This document shows, piece after piece, positions 12,307 through 12,613 of a stretch of DNA of 12,613 nucleotides (its first letter is position 1; every line of letters starts with the position of its first letter). The notes beneath the pieces are model-generated. The model ran no database searches and was not told where the DNA came from. It saw nothing but the letters and a program-made list of their open reading frames with translations. A program made the position numbers and the translations under genes. The stretch lies in contig CAJPTB010000018.1 in the NCBI GenBank assembly GCA_905373325.1, forward strand, positions 1-12,613. Direction: 5' to 3'. The stretch comes from an uncultured Ancrocorticia sp. Lineage in GTDB: Bacteria > Actinomycetota > Actinomycetes > Actinomycetales > Actinomycetaceae.

Positions 12307-12376
12307 GCCGATATCTCTTTCACTCGCGGGGCGTACTCCATCCAACGTATTGCAGATCGCGGCGTTTGACGGCGAT

Positions 12377-12613
12377 TTAGAAAGGCGTGTCGCGCCTGAC
12401 CTGAACGAGGCCGACGAACCTTCCGCTTGCCCTTTTCGCCGCCATCTCGCGGCGATGGGAGTAATATCGGGCGTCTTCCATCGTGCAAACTTCCGACCGG
12501 ACGACGTCGTCGACCTCGGCCTTTCGCAGCTGCAGCTCGAGCGCCTCGGGGATGTCGATCGCCGGCGTGCCCCAGGAGGTCCTCGAATAGCTTCCGGGCG
12601 CGAGGTTTTCGGC
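12377..12613 (-). CDS. pgeF: Purine nucleoside phosphorylase / laccase-domain protein PgeF (YfiH), C-terminal part
   Basis: The last 78 residues of a multicopper-oxidase-like (DUF152, YfiH) protein; the rest lies outside the window. Conserved family features are the S-W-G-T-P-A-I-D-I segment, VCTMEDARYYSHRR (the Cys and His that complete the zinc-binding active site region) and the final GRFVGLVQV strand. Members phosphorolyse purine nucleosides, and PgeF is also reported to edit peptidoglycan precursors. It usually lies just after ftsZ in actinobacteria, which suggests ftsZ is immediately outside this end. The stop TAA is 70 bases from the sepF start, with no clear promoter in between, so one operon is likely. 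Confidence 0.88.
   Translation of the reverse strand, partial: AENLAPGSYSRTSWGTPAIDIPEALELQLRKAEVDDVVRSEVCTMEDARYYSHRREMAAKRASGRFVGLVQVRRDTPF

Overview
The window looks like a chromosomal segment from a high-GC actinobacterium. The evidence is the linked set pgeF-sepF-yggT-divIVA-lspA-rluD-dnaE on the minus strand (the usual actinobacterial neighbourhood downstream of the division/cell-wall cluster), a DivIVA/Wag31-type protein with a split coiled coil, a DnaE1-type replicase with an intact PHP domain, and two genes that appear to be transcribed without a leader. An Actinomyces-like organism is plausible, but genus and species cannot be fixed from the sequence alone.

Layout. Positions 1-741 (+) hold the C-terminal part of a metal-ion ABC permease and an overlapping Fur-family regulator of the Zur type, probably a zinc uptake/zinc sensing unit. 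Positions 1018-1572 (+) hold a short DedA/VTT-like membrane protein, apparently leaderless, and 1818-2048 (+) a small S4 RNA-binding protein. Positions 2049-2911 hold no convincing gene but several direct and inverted repeats. Positions 2912-4885 (+) hold a two-gene module: a 488-residue helical protein and a 152-residue two-pass membrane protein. The first gene is compositionally foreign, falling from about 50% GC near its start to about 22% GC near positions 3961-4080. This module is the least explained part of the window and the best candidate for an undescribed system; a type VII (WXG100/LXG-like) secretion link is only an inference.

From 4919 to the right end everything is on the minus strand. 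dnaE (4919-8446) has its own leaderless-type promoter. It is separated from rluD by tandem hairpins. rluD overlaps lspA by 8 bases; lspA carries an unusually long hydrophilic C-terminal tail with a perfect 24-base tandem duplication. A perfect 13-base-pair hairpin separates lspA from divIVA. divIVA is preceded by a 659-base gene-free stretch with several inverted repeats, including a likely terminator after yggT. yggT overlaps sepF by one base. The window ends inside pgeF, which lies directly upstream of sepF with no yggS between them.

Functionally, the minus-strand block joins polar growth and septation (DivIVA, SepF, YggT), lipoprotein maturation (LspA), rRNA modification (RluD family) and DNA replication (DnaE). 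Hairpins suggest it is divided into at least four transcription units: pgeF/sepF-yggT, divIVA, lspA-rluD and dnaE.
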